Assembly: GCF_011045115.1 (NCBI RefSeq)
Contig: NZ_JAAKZG010000002.1
Span: forward strand, 248,001 to 312,000
DNA length: 64,000 nucleotides
Source: Mesorhizobium zhangyense
GTDB lineage: Bacteria; Pseudomonadota; Alphaproteobacteria; Rhizobiales; Rhizobiaceae
Reading direction: 5' to 3'
Program-made: the position numbers and the translations under genes
Shown: positions 23,247 to 35,066 of the stretch, in pieces
Layout of the letters: the number at the start of each line of letters is the position of its first letter
Position numbering within the stretch: the first letter of the stretch is position 1
The notes under the pieces: model-generated
Seen by the model: only the letters and a program-made list of their open reading frames with translations
What the model was told of the DNA's origin: nothing
Databases searched by the model: none

Positions 23247-24365
23247 ATGAACTCCCGCTACCCCGCCATCGCCCCCGATCTCCTGAAACTCTTCGCAGCG
23301 CGCGAGGCCGATCCCGTCGATGTGGCGGTGATCCAGCCGGCTGATCCGTTTCTCGACATGGCCGGCGAAGACCTGCGCCGCCGCATTTTCCTGACCGAGA
23401 GCGAGACCGGCCAGACGCTGTGCCTGCGCCCGGAATTCACCATTCCGGTCTGCCTCGACCACATCGCCAGCCAGTCCGGCACGCCGCGCCGCTATTCCTA
23501 TCTCGGCGAAGTGTTTCGCCAGCGCCGCGAAGGCGGCAACGAGTTTTTCCAGGCCGGCATCGAGGACCTTGGCGATACCAACATAGCCCGCGCCGACGCC
23601 CGCTCAGTGGCCGATGCCCATGCGCTGCTCCAGCTTGCGCTGCCCGGCAAGAAGCTTGGCATCACGCTCGGCGATCAGGCGGTGTTCGAGGCGGTGCTGG
23701 CAGCCCTTGGCCTGCCGCGCGGCTGGCGCATGCGCCTTGCCCGCGCTTTCGGTTCCGCCGAGATGCTGGCGGCCGCCCTTGCCGATCTCGCGACGCCGGC
23801 CCGCAACAACGCACTTGCCGAACCGGCCGCCTCGCTGGTGGCCGACGGCGATTTCGAGCGCCTCTCGGCCCATGTCGCCACACGCATGGAGGCAGCGAGC
23901 CTGTCTCCTTCGGCCGGCCGCACGCCGGGCGACATCGCCCGCCGGTTGATCGAAAAGGCCGAACTGCGAGCCGTGCGCCTGTCGAACGAGGCCTTCGACG
24001 CGCTGAAGGCGTTCCTGGCGATCAACGTGCCGGTGGACGAAGCGGCGGATGCCCTGCGCGATTTCGCTGCCGGCGCGTCGCTGTCGCTTGGGGCTGCCTT
24101 GGACAATTTCGCCGCGCGCGCGGAAGCGCTCACCGCCTATGGCCTGTCGCCGCAGGCGATCCACTACGACGCCGCCTTCGGCCGTCCGCTCGATTACTAC
24201 ACCGGCCTCGTCTTCGAGATCATGGCCGACGGCGACGACCGCCCGCTGGCCGGCGGTGGCCGCTACGACCGGCTGTTGACGCTGCTAGGTGCTACGCAGC
24301 CCATCCCCGGCGTTGGCTTCTCCGTCTGGCTCGACCGCATCGAACGCCTGCGGGGTGCCGCATGA
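23247..24365 (+). CDS. hisZ: ATP phosphoribosyltransferase regulatory subunit
   Basis: A 372-residue HisRS-like protein without a complete aminoacylation site: [36 protein letters not shown] and the C-terminal [14 protein letters not shown] and [13 protein letters not shown]. HisZ is the regulatory subunit that makes the short HisG active and histidine-sensitive, at the first step of histidine biosynthesis. Its stop codon overlaps the hisG start (ATGA), so the two are coupled, as expected for a complex with fixed stoichiometry. Confidence 0.93.
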   Translation: MNSRYPAIAPDLLKLFAAREADPVDVAVIQPADPFLDMAGEDLRRRIFLTESETGQTLCLRPEFTIPVCLDHIASQSGTPRRYSYLGEVFRQRREGGNEFFQAGIEDLGDTNIARADARSVADAHALLQLALPGKKLGITLGDQAVFEAVLAALGLPRGWRMRLARAFGSAEMLAAALADLATPARNNALAEPAASLVADGDFERLSAHVATRMEAASLSPSAGRTPGDIARRLIEKAELRAVRLSNEAFDALKAFLAINVPVDEAADALRDFAAGASLSLGAALDNFAARAEALTAYGLSPQAIHYDAAFGRPLDYYTGLVFEIMADGDDRPLAGGGRYDRLLTLLGATQPIPGVGFSVWLDRIERLRGAA

Positions 24366-25060
24366 CCATCACGCTTGCGATCCCCTCCAAGGGCCGGCTC
24401 AAGGAACAGACGCTGGAAGTGCTGGCCAAGGCCGGGCTTGCCGTCAGCCTGCCCGGCGACGAGCGCAAATACCGCGCCCGCATCGAAGGCCGCGACGACA
24501 TTGAGGTGGCGTTCCTGTCGGCCTCGGAAATCGCCGGTGAAATCGGGCAGGGCGCCGTCGATCTCGGCATTACGGGTGAAGACCTCCTGCGCGAAAATCT
24601 GGTCGACTGGGAAGCGCGCGCCGAGATATCCGCGCGGCTTGGTTTCGGCCATGCCGATGTCGTCGTCGCCGCGCCGGATGTCTGGCTCGATGTCGACACC
24701 ATGGCCGATCTGGACGATGTCGCCGCCGATTTCCGCCAGCGCCATGGCCGGCGCCTGCGCATCGCAACAAAGTACTGGCGGCTGACGCAGCAGTTCTTTT
24801 CGCAGAAGCACGGCATTCAGGTCTATCGCATCGTCGAAAGCCTCGGCGCCACCGAAGGCGCGCCGGCGGCTGGCTCGGCGGATGTCATCGTCGACATCAC
24901 CACGACCGGTTCGACCTTGCGCGCCAATCACCTGAAGATCCTTCAGGACGGCGTCATCCTGCGCTCGCAGGCCTGTCTCGTAGCCTCAAAGAAATCGCGC
25001 AGCGCCAATGACGAGGCATCGCTGCGCTCGATCGTCGAGGCGGTGGCTGGGATCGTGTGA
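24362..25060 (+). CDS. hisG: ATP phosphoribosyltransferase, short form
   Basis: A 232-residue catalytic subunit of the short HisG type that requires HisZ. Blocks seen: [17 protein letters not shown] at the N-terminus, [24 protein letters not shown], and [15 protein letters not shown] with the PRPP-binding loop. It joins ATP and PRPP to start histidine synthesis. The start overlaps the hisZ stop by four bases. The convergent oxyR gene begins only 3 bases beyond the hisG stop. Confidence 0.95.
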   Translation: MTITLAIPSKGRLKEQTLEVLAKAGLAVSLPGDERKYRARIEGRDDIEVAFLSASEIAGEIGQGAVDLGITGEDLLRENLVDWEARAEISARLGFGHADVVVAAPDVWLDVDTMADLDDVAADFRQRHGRRLRIATKYWRLTQQFFSQKHGIQVYRIVESLGATEGAPAAGSADVIVDITTTGSTLRANHLKILQDGVILRSQACLVASKKSRSANDEASLRSIVEAVAGIV

Positions 25061-25063
25061 ATA

Positions 25064-25978
25064 TCAAGCGGCTTGCGGCAGAACGACCTCGCGCAGGCCC
25101 CTCACGATCTTGGCCAGTTCCACACATTCCTCGTGGCGCTGGCTGTTCCTTCGCCAGGCCAAGCAGACCGTGCGCGACGGCATCGGTTCCATGAAGGGCA
25201 CGATCTTCAGGTCGCGCACCGCACTCGCCGGCCCGGTCGCCATCTCGGGGATCAGCGTCACGCCGAGCCCATGCGCCACCATCTGCAGCAGCGTCGTCAG
25301 GCTGGTCGCGCCATAGCTCGCCATCGCCACGGGTTTGACATTGCCGCAGACGGCCAGCGCCTGTTCACGCAGGCAGTGGCCTTCTTCCAGCAGCATCAAC
25401 CGCTCCAGCGCCGGACTGTCGGGCGCCACCGGTGGTGCGATGAAGCCGGGGTCGTTCTCGGCAACGGCCAGGAAAAACCGGTCCTGAAACAGCTCTTCTT
25501 TGACCAGCCCGGGAAAATCCAGCGGCAGCGCCGCAATAAAGCCATCGAGCCGCCCGGCTGCCGTTTCCTCGATGAGCGAAGCTGTCACCGCCTCGCGCAG
25601 TTCGAGCTGAAGCGCGGGGAAGCGGGATTTCAGCTCCGGCAGCACATGCGGCAGCAGATAGGGCGCGATGGTCGGGATGATGCCGAGCCGGAACCGGCCC
25701 TCCATGGAAAGCCGGCCGCGCCGCGCGATGGTCTCGACCTCGCGAATATCGGCCAGGATGGTCTCGATGCGCGGCAGTAGCACCTGCGCTTCTTCGGTCA
25801 TACGAACGCTCTTGCCGCCGCGTTCGAATAGCCGGCAGCCGAGCCTTTCTTCCAGCTCTGCGATCTGTGCGGATAACGCCGGTTGCGTCACACCGGCAAG
25901 CTCCGCCGCGCGGCCGAAATGCAGCGTCTGGGCCAGCGCGTCGAAATACTGCATCTGCCGGACAGTCAATCTTATCAT
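25064..25978 (-). CDS. oxyR: Hydrogen peroxide-inducible activator OxyR
   Basis: A 304-residue LysR-type regulator. The helix-turn-helix is at LHFGRAAELAGVTQPALSAQ. The redox segment is LLEEGHCLREQALAVCGN, with two cysteines spaced as in OxyR (peroxidatic Cys in GHCL, second Cys nine residues on). Oxidation to a disulfide converts it to an activator of peroxide-defence genes. It is divergent from katG, a classic OxyR target. The ATG at 25978 is preferred to the TTG two codons upstream. Confidence 0.9.
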   Translation of the reverse strand: MIRLTVRQMQYFDALAQTLHFGRAAELAGVTQPALSAQIAELEERLGCRLFERGGKSVRMTEEAQVLLPRIETILADIREVETIARRGRLSMEGRFRLGIIPTIAPYLLPHVLPELKSRFPALQLELREAVTASLIEETAAGRLDGFIAALPLDFPGLVKEELFQDRFFLAVAENDPGFIAPPVAPDSPALERLMLLEEGHCLREQALAVCGNVKPVAMASYGATSLTTLLQMVAHGLGVTLIPEMATGPASAVRDLKIVPFMEPMPSRTVCLAWRRNSQRHEECVELAKIVRGLREVVLPQAA

Positions 25979-25987
25979 AAGCAAAAG

Positions 25988-26058
25988 CTATCGATAAAAA
26001 TAGAAAAGGCAATTTGTTTTTATGGAAATGCCGACCTAGTCTGGAACCGTTCCAGACT
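25988..26058. promoter_or_regulatory. oxyR-katG intergenic control region with perfect palindrome
   Basis: CTAT and ATAG half sites at 25988-25991 and 26000-26003 resemble parts of an OxyR site. Further along, AGTCTGGAAC-C-GTTCCAGACT (26038-26058) is a perfect palindrome with 10-bp arms. Its core TCTGGAACCGTTCCAGA resembles the rhizobial Irr box (TTTAGAA...TTCTAAA) with T-to-C and A-to-G changes. The katG start lies 230 bases downstream. Confidence 0.4.
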
Positions 26059-26257
26059 GAACGAGGCGCGCCGCACGCGCCCTTAGGTCGTTGGATTCGG
26101 CAAAACCTAGGCAGGCCAAGGGAGGCGAAAGCCATGACGAAAATGTCAGCAATGACTATTTACGCGCCGATTCCAGACAACCAGAATTCGATCACAAGCC
26201 CGCTGTCGCTACACGACTGCTGATCGAAAAGATCTCCGCCGACGGCGGAACCGTTGA

Positions 26258-28483
<2,226 letters not shown>

Positions 28484-28533
28484 CTTTCAGTATCGCCGAA
28501 AGGCGGAACTGACCGTCCTCCCACGACGGCAAT

Positions 28534-28571
28534 TCAGGCGCGGAGCGATCCGCGCCTGATTTCCTTTTTTC
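28534..28571 (+). terminator. Intrinsic terminator of katG
   Basis: A perfect 11-bp stem, TCAGGCGCGGA with TCCGCGCCTGA, around a GCGA loop, followed by TTTCCTTTTTTC. It lies 50 bases after the katG stop codon. Confidence 0.88.
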
Positions 28572-28666
28572 GCAGCAGAACATTTTTTGCGCTTCGCCTT
28601 GTGTCCGCCGTGCGCCAAGGCTAGTCAGGCCCTCTCTCGGGTACACCGAAATAGGGATCACCGATT

Positions 28667-29956
28667 ATGCGACTTGGCGGAAGACTGGCTGCGGCCATTG
28701 AAGTGCTGGAAGATATCGAGCGGCGGCATCGCCCTGCCGCAGATGCGCTGAAGGATTGGGGCCTGTCCCATCGTTTTGCCGGTGCAGGCGACCGTGCCGC
28801 AATCGGCAACATTGTCTATGACGGGCTGCGCCGCAAACGCTCGGCCGGCTGGTTGGTCGGCGACGATACGCCGAGGGCGATCGGCTTTGGAGCATTGCTG
28901 CTCGAGTGGCGCGAGACCGCCCAATCCCTCAATCAGACGCTTGACGGCGACAAATTCGCCCCGCCGCCGCTGACCGCGGACGAATTGAGCGCAATCGCTG
29001 CGCGCAATCTGAATGATGCGCCCGATGCGGTGCGCGCCGATTGCTCGGAATGGTGTGCACCGTTGCTAGAACGTGCCTTCGATGGTCAATGGGTCGGGGA
29101 GGGTGCAGCGCTTGCTGCCCGCCCGCCGCTTGATTTGCGCGCCAATACGCTGAAATCCAGCCGTGCCAAGGTACTGGAAGAGCTTGCCGAAACAGGTGCC
29201 GCGCCGACAGCACTTGCCGCCAACGGCATTCGCATCGCGCCGATCGACGGCAGCGGCCGTCACCCCAATGTCCAGGCCGAACCGGCGTTTCAAAAGGGCT
29301 GGTTCGAAGTGCAGGACGAGGGCTCGCAGATTGCCGCCGAACTGGCCGGCGCGAAGCCGGGCATGCAGGTTCTGGATTATTGTGCCGGCGCCGGCGGCAA
29401 GACGCTGGCGCTGTCGGCTGCCATGGAAAATCGCGGCCAGATTTTCGCCCATGATTCCGAAAAGGGGCGTCTCGCCCCGATTTTCGATCGCATCCGCCGT
29501 TCCGAAAACCGCAACGTTCAGGTGGTGACGAAGCAGGCCGAACTTGCCGGCCTGCAGCAGCAGATGGACATAGTGCTGATCGACGCGCCTTGCACCGGCA
29601 GCGGAACCTGGCGCCGCCGCCCGGACGCGAAGTGGCGCCTGACACAGCGGCAGCTCGATGTCCGCAAGAGCGAGCAGTCGACGATCCTTGACGCGGCGAA
29701 GACTTATGTGAAGCCAGGCGGGCTCTTCGTCTACATCACCTGTTCGGTCTTCGACGAAGAGAACCGCGATCAGGTCGAGGCCTTTCTTGCGCGCGAAACA
29801 GCCTTTGCGCCGGTGGACCATGCCGAGCTTTGGCAGAGCGGTTTTCCGGGCAAGGCCGATGCCGCGCGCATCGACAAGGCGATGGGCATTTCGCTCACGC
29901 CGGCCCGCAGCGGCACCGACGGGTTCTTCTTCGCAGCGCTGCGCCGGCAGCAATAG
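28667..29956 (+). CDS. RsmB/NOP-family RNA (cytosine-5) methyltransferase
   Basis: A 429-residue protein. The N-terminal NusB-like helical region (AAIEVLEDIERRHRPAADAL) is followed by a SAM-dependent methyltransferase domain. Motif I is LDYCAGAGGKTLALSAAM, motif IV is DAPCTGSGTWRRRPD with one catalytic Cys, and motif VI is YITCSVFDEENRDQV with the second Cys. Two cysteines and the PC/TCS arrangement mark 5-methylcytosine RNA methyltransferases such as RsmB and RsmF. The target is probably 16S rRNA, not proven. It forms a tight run with the next two genes. Confidence 0.87.
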   Translation: MRLGGRLAAAIEVLEDIERRHRPAADALKDWGLSHRFAGAGDRAAIGNIVYDGLRRKRSAGWLVGDDTPRAIGFGALLLEWRETAQSLNQTLDGDKFAPPPLTADELSAIAARNLNDAPDAVRADCSEWCAPLLERAFDGQWVGEGAALAARPPLDLRANTLKSSRAKVLEELAETGAAPTALAANGIRIAPIDGSGRHPNVQAEPAFQKGWFEVQDEGSQIAAELAGAKPGMQVLDYCAGAGGKTLALSAAMENRGQIFAHDSEKGRLAPIFDRIRRSENRNVQVVTKQAELAGLQQQMDIVLIDAPCTGSGTWRRRPDAKWRLTQRQLDVRKSEQSTILDAAKTYVKPGGLFVYITCSVFDEENRDQVEAFLARETAFAPVDHAELWQSGFPGKADAARIDKAMGISLTPARSGTDGFFFAALRRQQ

Positions 29957-30057
29957 ATCGACGATTAACCGGCCAAGTCTATTGCGCCGCAACATTGCCG
30001 ATTGCTTGCAGCCGGAGCGTTTGCAATAAGCCTTTGAGGCAGCGAAGGTCAGGCGTC

Positions 30058-30516
30058 ATGGCAACGAAGATAGAATCCTCGCCGAATTATGAAGAACGGG
30101 TGAGGGCATCCTTCGCCCGCCAGCAAGTGATGACAACGGTTGGTGCGACGCTGACCCTCGTGACGCCGGGCACCGTCGAAATCGAAATGCCCTATTCCGA
30201 CGCGCTGACGCAACAGCATGGCTTCCTCCACGCCGGCATCATCTCGACCGCGCTGGATTCGGCATGCGGTTATGCTGCTTATTCGCTCATGCCTGAAGAC
30301 GCCGCCGTGCTGACCATCGAATTCAAGGTCAACCTGCTGGCGCCGGGCAAGGGCGAGCGCTTTCTGTTCCGCGGCTCGGTCACCAAGCCCGGCCGCACCA
30401 TCATCGTAGCCGACGGACAGGCCTATGCCTTTACCGTCGACGGCGAGGCCAAGCTCGTCGCCACCATGACCGGCACGATGATGACCATAACCGGCCGTGA
30501 CGGCATCGAAGGCTGA
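30058..30516 (+). CDS. PaaI-type hotdog thioesterase
   Basis: A 152-residue single hotdog-fold protein with the family block QQHGFLHAGIISTALDSACG (the H-G-x-x-x-(A/G)-x-x-x-x-x-x-(D/E) core) and TIEFKVNLLAPGKGE. Members hydrolyse acyl-CoA thioesters in the cytoplasm. The substrate cannot be read from the sequence. The frame extends upstream, but the ATG at 30058 gives the usual start. The next gene begins 4 bases after its stop. Confidence 0.85.
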   Translation: MATKIESSPNYEERVRASFARQQVMTTVGATLTLVTPGTVEIEMPYSDALTQQHGFLHAGIISTALDSACGYAAYSLMPEDAAVLTIEFKVNLLAPGKGERFLFRGSVTKPGRTIIVADGQAYAFTVDGEAKLVATMTGTMMTITGRDGIEG

Positions 30517-30520
30517 TCCG

Positions 30521-31153
30521 ATGACGTTGACGAACCTGAGCGGCAAGAAAATCCTGTTCGTCATGGCGGTGGACGCGGAATATGGGCCGCATCTTCAAAA
30601 GCTGTTCACGCCCTTCATGACGGGCGTCGGCCCCGTCGAGGCAGGCGTCATGCTCGGCGCGGAATTGGCGCGGCTGAAGGCATTGGACGCGTCGCCCGAT
30701 CTGGTGGTTTCGCTCGGCTCGGCCGGCAGCCGCAACCTCGAGCAGACCGAAATCTATCAGGCCGTGTCGGTTTCCTACCGCGACATGGACGCGTCCGTGC
30801 TCGGCTTCGAAAAGGGTGCTACGCCGTTCCTCGATCTGCCGGTCACCGTGCCGTTGCCGTTGCGCGTGCCGGGTATCCGGGAAGCCAGCCTTTCGACCGG
30901 AGCGGCAATCGTTTCGGGCGCCGCCTATGATGCCATCGATGCCGAGATGGTCGACATGGAAACCTTTGCGGTGCTGCGCGCCTGCCAGTTGTTCGGCCTG
31001 CCGCTGATCGGCCTGCGCGGCATATCTGATGGTGCGGCGGAACTGAAGCATGTCAACGACTGGACGGAATATCTTCACGTCATCGACGAAAAGCTGGCCG
31101 ACGCTGTCGGCAAGCTGGGCGATGCCTTGTCGAACGGCACGCTGCGCCTTTGA
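30521..31153 (+). CDS. 5'-methylthioadenosine/S-adenosylhomocysteine nucleosidase-like protein
   Basis: A 210-residue phosphorylase-superfamily protein: KKILFVMAVDAEYGPHL with the proton-relay Glu, TGVGPVEAGV, VVSLGSAGSR, and AEMVDMETFAVLRACQLFG with the ribose-binding Met-Glu pair. RGISDGAAE supplies the catalytic Asp. It cleaves MTA and SAH to adenine plus the ribosyl thioether, recycling methylation by-products. The ATG at 30521 sits just after the thioesterase stop, so the two are co-transcribed. It is slightly shorter than E. coli MtnN. Confidence 0.85.
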   Translation: MTLTNLSGKKILFVMAVDAEYGPHLQKLFTPFMTGVGPVEAGVMLGAELARLKALDASPDLVVSLGSAGSRNLEQTEIYQAVSVSYRDMDASVLGFEKGATPFLDLPVTVPLPLRVPGIREASLSTGAAIVSGAAYDAIDAEMVDMETFAVLRACQLFGLPLIGLRGISDGAAELKHVNDWTEYLHVIDEKLADAVGKLGDALSNGTLRL

Positions 31154-31256
31154 TCTCATCATTTGCGTGAACGCGATGAATCAATTCGCGAGGTCGATGA
31201 ATCGGATCGTTCATACGTTGTCGCAACCCATTGCGCCGACTCACTCTTTTCTCTAA

Positions 31257-32828
31257 ATGCTCGCCATGAAAACCAACAATCATCCCGACACCGTCCTTAT
31301 CATCGACTTCGGCAGCCAGGTGACGCAGCTGATAGCGCGTCGTATCCGCGAGGCTGGCGTCTATTCCGAGATCGTGCCGTTCCAATCCGCCGCCGAGGCT
31401 TTCGAGCGCGTTCAGCCCAAGGCGGTCGTCCTCTCCGGAAGCCCACACTCCACCATCGACATAGGTAGCCCGCGCGCGCCGGATGCGATATTCCAGGCCG
31501 GCATACCGGTTCTCGGCATCTGCTATGGCGAGCAGACGATGTGCGCCCAGCTTGGCGGCAAGGTTGAGGGCGGTCACCATCGCGAATTCGGCCGGGCATT
31601 CCTGGAGATCGAGGACGAAAGCGCGCTGTTCGAAGGCGTCTGGGCCAAGGGCACGCGCCATCAAGTCTGGATGAGCCATGGCGACCGCGTCACCGAAATC
31701 CCCAAGGGCTTTCGCGTCATCGGCACTTCGTCCGGCGCGCCCTTCGCGGCGATTGCCGACGAGAAGCGCAAATTCTACGCCGTGCAGTTCCATCCCGAAG
31801 TGGTGCACACGCCCGACGGCGCCAAGCTGCTGCGCAATTTCGTGCACAAGATCGCCGGCATCGAGAGCGACTGGAGCATGTCCGCCTACCGCGAAAAGGC
31901 GGTCGCGTCGATCCGCGAGCAGGTCGGTGACAAGAAGGTCATCTGCGCGCTCTCCGGTGGCGTCGACTCTTCCGTTGCGGCGCTGCTTATCCATGAAGCG
32001 GTCGGCGACCAGCTCACCTGCATCCTCGTCGACCACGGCCTGATGCGGAAGAACGAGGCAGCCGACGTGGTTGCCATGTTCCGCGAGCACTACAATCTGC
32101 CGCTCATCCTGGTTGATGCCGCGGACCGCTTCATCGGCGCGCTCGAAGGCGAGGCCGATCCGGAAACCAAGCGCAAGACCATCGGCCGCCTCTTCATCGA
32201 AGTGTTCGAGGAAGAAGCCAAGAAACTCGGCGGCGCCGAGTTTCTGGCCCAGGGCACGCTCTATCCCGACGTCATCGAAAGCGTTTCCTTCACCGGCGGC
32301 CCATCGGTCACCATCAAGTCGCATCACAATGTCGGCGGCCTGCCCGACCGCATGAACATGAAGCTGGTCGAGCCGCTGCGCGAATTGTTCAAGGACGAGG
32401 TGAGGGTGCTCGGCAAGGAGCTCGGCCTGCCAGATCATTTCATCGGCCGCCATCCTTTCCCCGGCCCGGGCCTAGCCATCCGCTGCCCCGGCGGCGTCAC
32501 CCGCGAGAAGCTCGAAATCCTGCGCGAGGCAGATGCCGTCTATCTCGACGAAATACGCAAGGCCGGCCTCTACGATGCGATCTGGCAGGCCTTCGCCGTG
32601 CTTCTGCCGGTGCAGACCGTCGGCGTGATGGGCGACGGCCGCACCTACGAATTCGTCTGCGCTTTGCGCGCGGTGACGTCCGTCGATGGCATGACCGCCG
32701 ACTTCTACCACTACGACATGAGCTTCCTCGGCCGCGCCGCCACCCGCATCATCAACGAAGTACGCGGCATCAACCGCGTCGTCTACGACGTGACAAGCAA
32801 ACCACCCGGTACGATCGAGTGGGAATGA
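31257..32828 (+). CDS. guaA: GMP synthase (glutamine-hydrolysing)
   Basis: A 523-residue enzyme of full length. The glutaminase domain has [15 protein letters not shown] (nucleophile Cys) and [10 protein letters not shown] (His, Glu). The ATP pyrophosphatase domain has the PP-loop [14 protein letters not shown]. The C-terminal dimerisation domain ends [11 protein letters not shown]. It makes GMP from XMP. The ATG at 31266 is an alternative start. The 3' end of guaA is a known integration target for genomic islands, and here the accessory betaine block begins directly downstream. Confidence 0.96.
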   Translation: MLAMKTNNHPDTVLIIDFGSQVTQLIARRIREAGVYSEIVPFQSAAEAFERVQPKAVVLSGSPHSTIDIGSPRAPDAIFQAGIPVLGICYGEQTMCAQLGGKVEGGHHREFGRAFLEIEDESALFEGVWAKGTRHQVWMSHGDRVTEIPKGFRVIGTSSGAPFAAIADEKRKFYAVQFHPEVVHTPDGAKLLRNFVHKIAGIESDWSMSAYREKAVASIREQVGDKKVICALSGGVDSSVAALLIHEAVGDQLTCILVDHGLMRKNEAADVVAMFREHYNLPLILVDAADRFIGALEGEADPETKRKTIGRLFIEVFEEEAKKLGGAEFLAQGTLYPDVIESVSFTGGPSVTIKSHHNVGGLPDRMNMKLVEPLRELFKDEVRVLGKELGLPDHFIGRHPFPGPGLAIRCPGGVTREKLEILREADAVYLDEIRKAGLYDAIWQAFAVLLPVQTVGVMGDGRTYEFVCALRAVTSVDGMTADFYHYDMSFLGRAATRIINEVRGINRVVYDVTSKPPGTIEWE

Positions 32829-33143
32829 TTCAGGCCCATCCGAACGTATCCAAGAAACCGCTAGGATACGACGCAAGGCATTGAAGACAAATAGAAATTC
32901 TGGCGAAGTCAATCGGTGGCTTTTGGCAGGCAGTGTTTGTCTTTGATAGCCTGTCTGACGGACCTTCGTATGTTGCTCGAGTGAAATTTTCAAAGCACCG
33001 TCACGACAAATAAGGTTCGTGACGGTACTTTTTTTGCTTTAAGTCTTTGAAGGTAAAAGAGTTTTTCGTCCACGAACCCTCGAAATTGTGCTGACGGTAC
33101 TTTTCAGGAGGCAGTAGGAATCCTGCAAAGTTCTGGAGCGAAA
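32829..33143. other. Intergenic region after guaA, AT-richer, with 13-bp direct repeat
   Basis: Apart from a strong terminator at 32997-33035, TGACGGTACTTTT occurs twice in direct orientation at 33020-33032 and 33092-33104. No gene is recognisable. The sequence is less GC-rich than guaA, consistent with the edge of acquired DNA. Confidence 0.4.
32997..33035 (+). terminator. Strong intrinsic terminator
   Basis: A perfect 10-bp stem, ACCGTCACGA with TCGTGACGGT, around a 10-base loop, followed by ACTTTTTTTGC. It ends transcription about 200 bases after guaA, or belongs to a small transcript in between. Confidence 0.85.
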
Positions 33144-33740
33144 ATGACACCCGACGATTACGCCGATATCATCGCTTTTGCTTCCGATTTTTCGGGCGGT
33201 GACACTGCCATTGTTGAGCGTTCCGAGAGATGGCAGCCAACCCGCCGACCGATAATGAGACAATCGGATTTTATGGAGCTGAGGATTATCCGCCGCGCCC
33301 CCGGCCACGCTCAACGTGCTCGACAATGCAGAAAAGCTCTACTCGATCGAAGACAAATATACCGCCGAGCTTTTCTCGATCTGGCAGGAGGATGGGGTCA
33401 TCAGCGAGGAGACGCTGCCCCGGTCGCGAAGGCCGTCTTTGGTCCTCTGATCATTGGAGAACGACCGTCGGGAGAGATAGGGCGCTATCATGACCTGGTC
33501 TGGGAGCAGTACGCCAGCGCGACGAAGGAACTGGAACGGTACATGGCCGATCGCGGCCGGGTTCTCCTGTCCATCGATGCGACCAACGGCGACAAGATGC
33601 TGTTCGCGCTTGTGCCTCCCGATGTTACCACGCGTTGGCGGGATAAGAGCCGTTGGGTTCTTACTGAGCAACCCGAAAGATGTGTCTATCCTGTAAACAG
33701 TGAATGGCCGCTTCGCGCCCTCTTCTCGGCCGTTCGATGA
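33144..33740 (+). pseudogene. Frameshift-damaged gene of unknown function
   Basis: Protein-like sequence moves through three frames. It starts MTPDDYADIIAFASDFSGGD after a GGAG ribosome binding site at 33144. It continues one frame over as MAANPPTDNETIGFYGAEDY from 33230. It then reads TLNVLDNAEKLYSIEDKYTA in the third frame (about 33308-33410). It returns to the first frame with IGRYHDLVWEQYASATKELE to the stop at 33740. At least two indels are needed to join these. The C-terminal part looks like a compact soluble protein. No family is recognised. It lies at the left edge of the accessory block. Confidence 0.55.
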
Positions 33741-33956
33741 CGCTAGCGGTTTCCCGAGAGCGGACGTTCGATTATGCTTATGACAGCCGTGGTCAAGTCT
33801 GCGACCGCAATCGAAATTCCTCATCCGATTCATTGCCTCCGTCATATCGATCGGCCATCGGGTAGCGAAATGGAGACTCGCCGTCCTTAGACTAAATCCT
33901 CGCCAACGAAGCGCGTACAGAACCAGTCGACAGGCTGGAGCGCTCGGACGACCCAG

Positions 33957-34595
33957 TCAACGCGTCATTAGAGCTTTCAGCGCGGCCACGTCCTCAGGCT
34001 GCGGCTCGACCCCAGTGAACGTGACGAGATAAGACGGGACGTGGGAAAAGCGTTCCACCAGGCTCTCCCTCACCTGCAGGGTGAAGTGGCCAATCTGCGT
34101 ATAGTAAAGCACACGGGCCCTGGTTTCGGATACTTCGTCATCGTAGCCATAACGCCTGAACATCCTGGTCAACGCATCGACTCTTTGCCGGTCCGCTTCG
34201 TCCAGCACCGAGCGTATCCTGTCTTCGTGCCGGCCCCAATAACGGATGGCGATATCAAGATCCGGGTCGAACTGGTTGCTGTCGATCCAACACTCGAAGA
34301 CGTTGCAGACAGCCTTGTTGATGTTGGCGGCCGGTCTCATCGCGCACTCGATGATAGGTCCCGTGTTCTTTTTGAGCCAATAGTCCAGAAGCTGGTCCTG
34401 CAGGTCCTGGATGTCCTGGAAAAACCAGTAGAAGCTCGATCGGGACACACCAAGCTGCTTGGCCAAGAGCTGAACCTTTACGCCAGCGATTCCCTCGGCG
34501 ATCAGCTTGTCGATTGCAAGCTTCAACCAGTCCTCCTTAGAAGACTTGGCTGCTACCTCGAGCGCGGGATCCGCGACAGCCCGCTGCACAGTCAT
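33957..34595 (-). CDS. TetR/AcrR-family transcriptional regulator
   Basis: A 212-residue regulator. The N-terminal helix-turn-helix reads WLKLAIDKLIAEGIAGVKVQ, then LAKQLGVSRSSFYWFFQDIQ. A ligand-binding helical domain follows, with YWGRHEDRIRSVLDEADRQR as in TetR proteins linked to choline or betaine and related catabolic loci. It is divergent from the dimethylglycine dehydrogenase-like gene. It probably represses the degradative genes until an N-methylated amine or an intermediate binds, which is inferred from position. Confidence 0.88.
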   Translation of the reverse strand: MTVQRAVADPALEVAAKSSKEDWLKLAIDKLIAEGIAGVKVQLLAKQLGVSRSSFYWFFQDIQDLQDQLLDYWLKKNTGPIIECAMRPAANINKAVCNVFECWIDSNQFDPDLDIAIRYWGRHEDRIRSVLDEADRQRVDALTRMFRRYGYDDEVSETRARVLYYTQIGHFTLQVRESLVERFSHVPSYLVTFTGVEPQPEDVAALKALMTR

Positions 34596-35066
34596 GCCAA
34601 TAGCCCCTCTCCAATGGAGAAAATTATACCGTACTACATTGTGGACACAGTGGTACAGCTAAAAGCAGTCTAATACGATTTCCAGGTCAAGCCGAACCAT
34701 TTTTTTACGGGCCGCCCATGAACCTGGAATGCGCTTCTCTGCCTCCTTAGACTAGCCAAGCCCGACGCATTTTGCCAGCTGTAACACAGCCGTGGCCCGT
34801 GTCCAAACCCTTCCAAATTTTCGCGAGTTAAATCCATGCGGCTGCAACCCATTCGCCTAGCAAGCTTCTTCCGGTTTTAACCTTATCATTGGTGGTTGAA
34901 TCACGCTCTGGCTGCGCCGGGCGCACGCCTCGTCATTCCTCGTCAGATAACAAATAAAGGGCCTGACGACACGCTTCAGTGAAGAGTCAAAAGGGTCGGA
35001 AAAATCTCTAGACATTAGTGTACAATACGGCTAGCGTTCCGGGAAATCTGCAATGGGAGCAGCCAT
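34596..35066. promoter_or_regulatory. Divergent promoter region of the TetR gene and the betaine catabolic genes
   Basis: 470 bases without a credible gene. An imperfect palindrome GTACTACATTGTG-GACACAGTGGTAC (34631-34656, 9 of 13 positions paired) lies just upstream of the tetR start, and a related ATTGT/ACAC core in the sequence CTAGACATTAGTGTACAATA (35013-35032) lies before the dehydrogenase gene. Both are candidate TetR operators. The region is AT-richer than the genes. Confidence 0.4.

Noticed and set aside
31080-32453. Long minus-strand open frame (457 aa) opposite guaA
   Set aside because: Lies fully over conserved guaA codons and has no recognisable motif; a GC-rich shadow frame.
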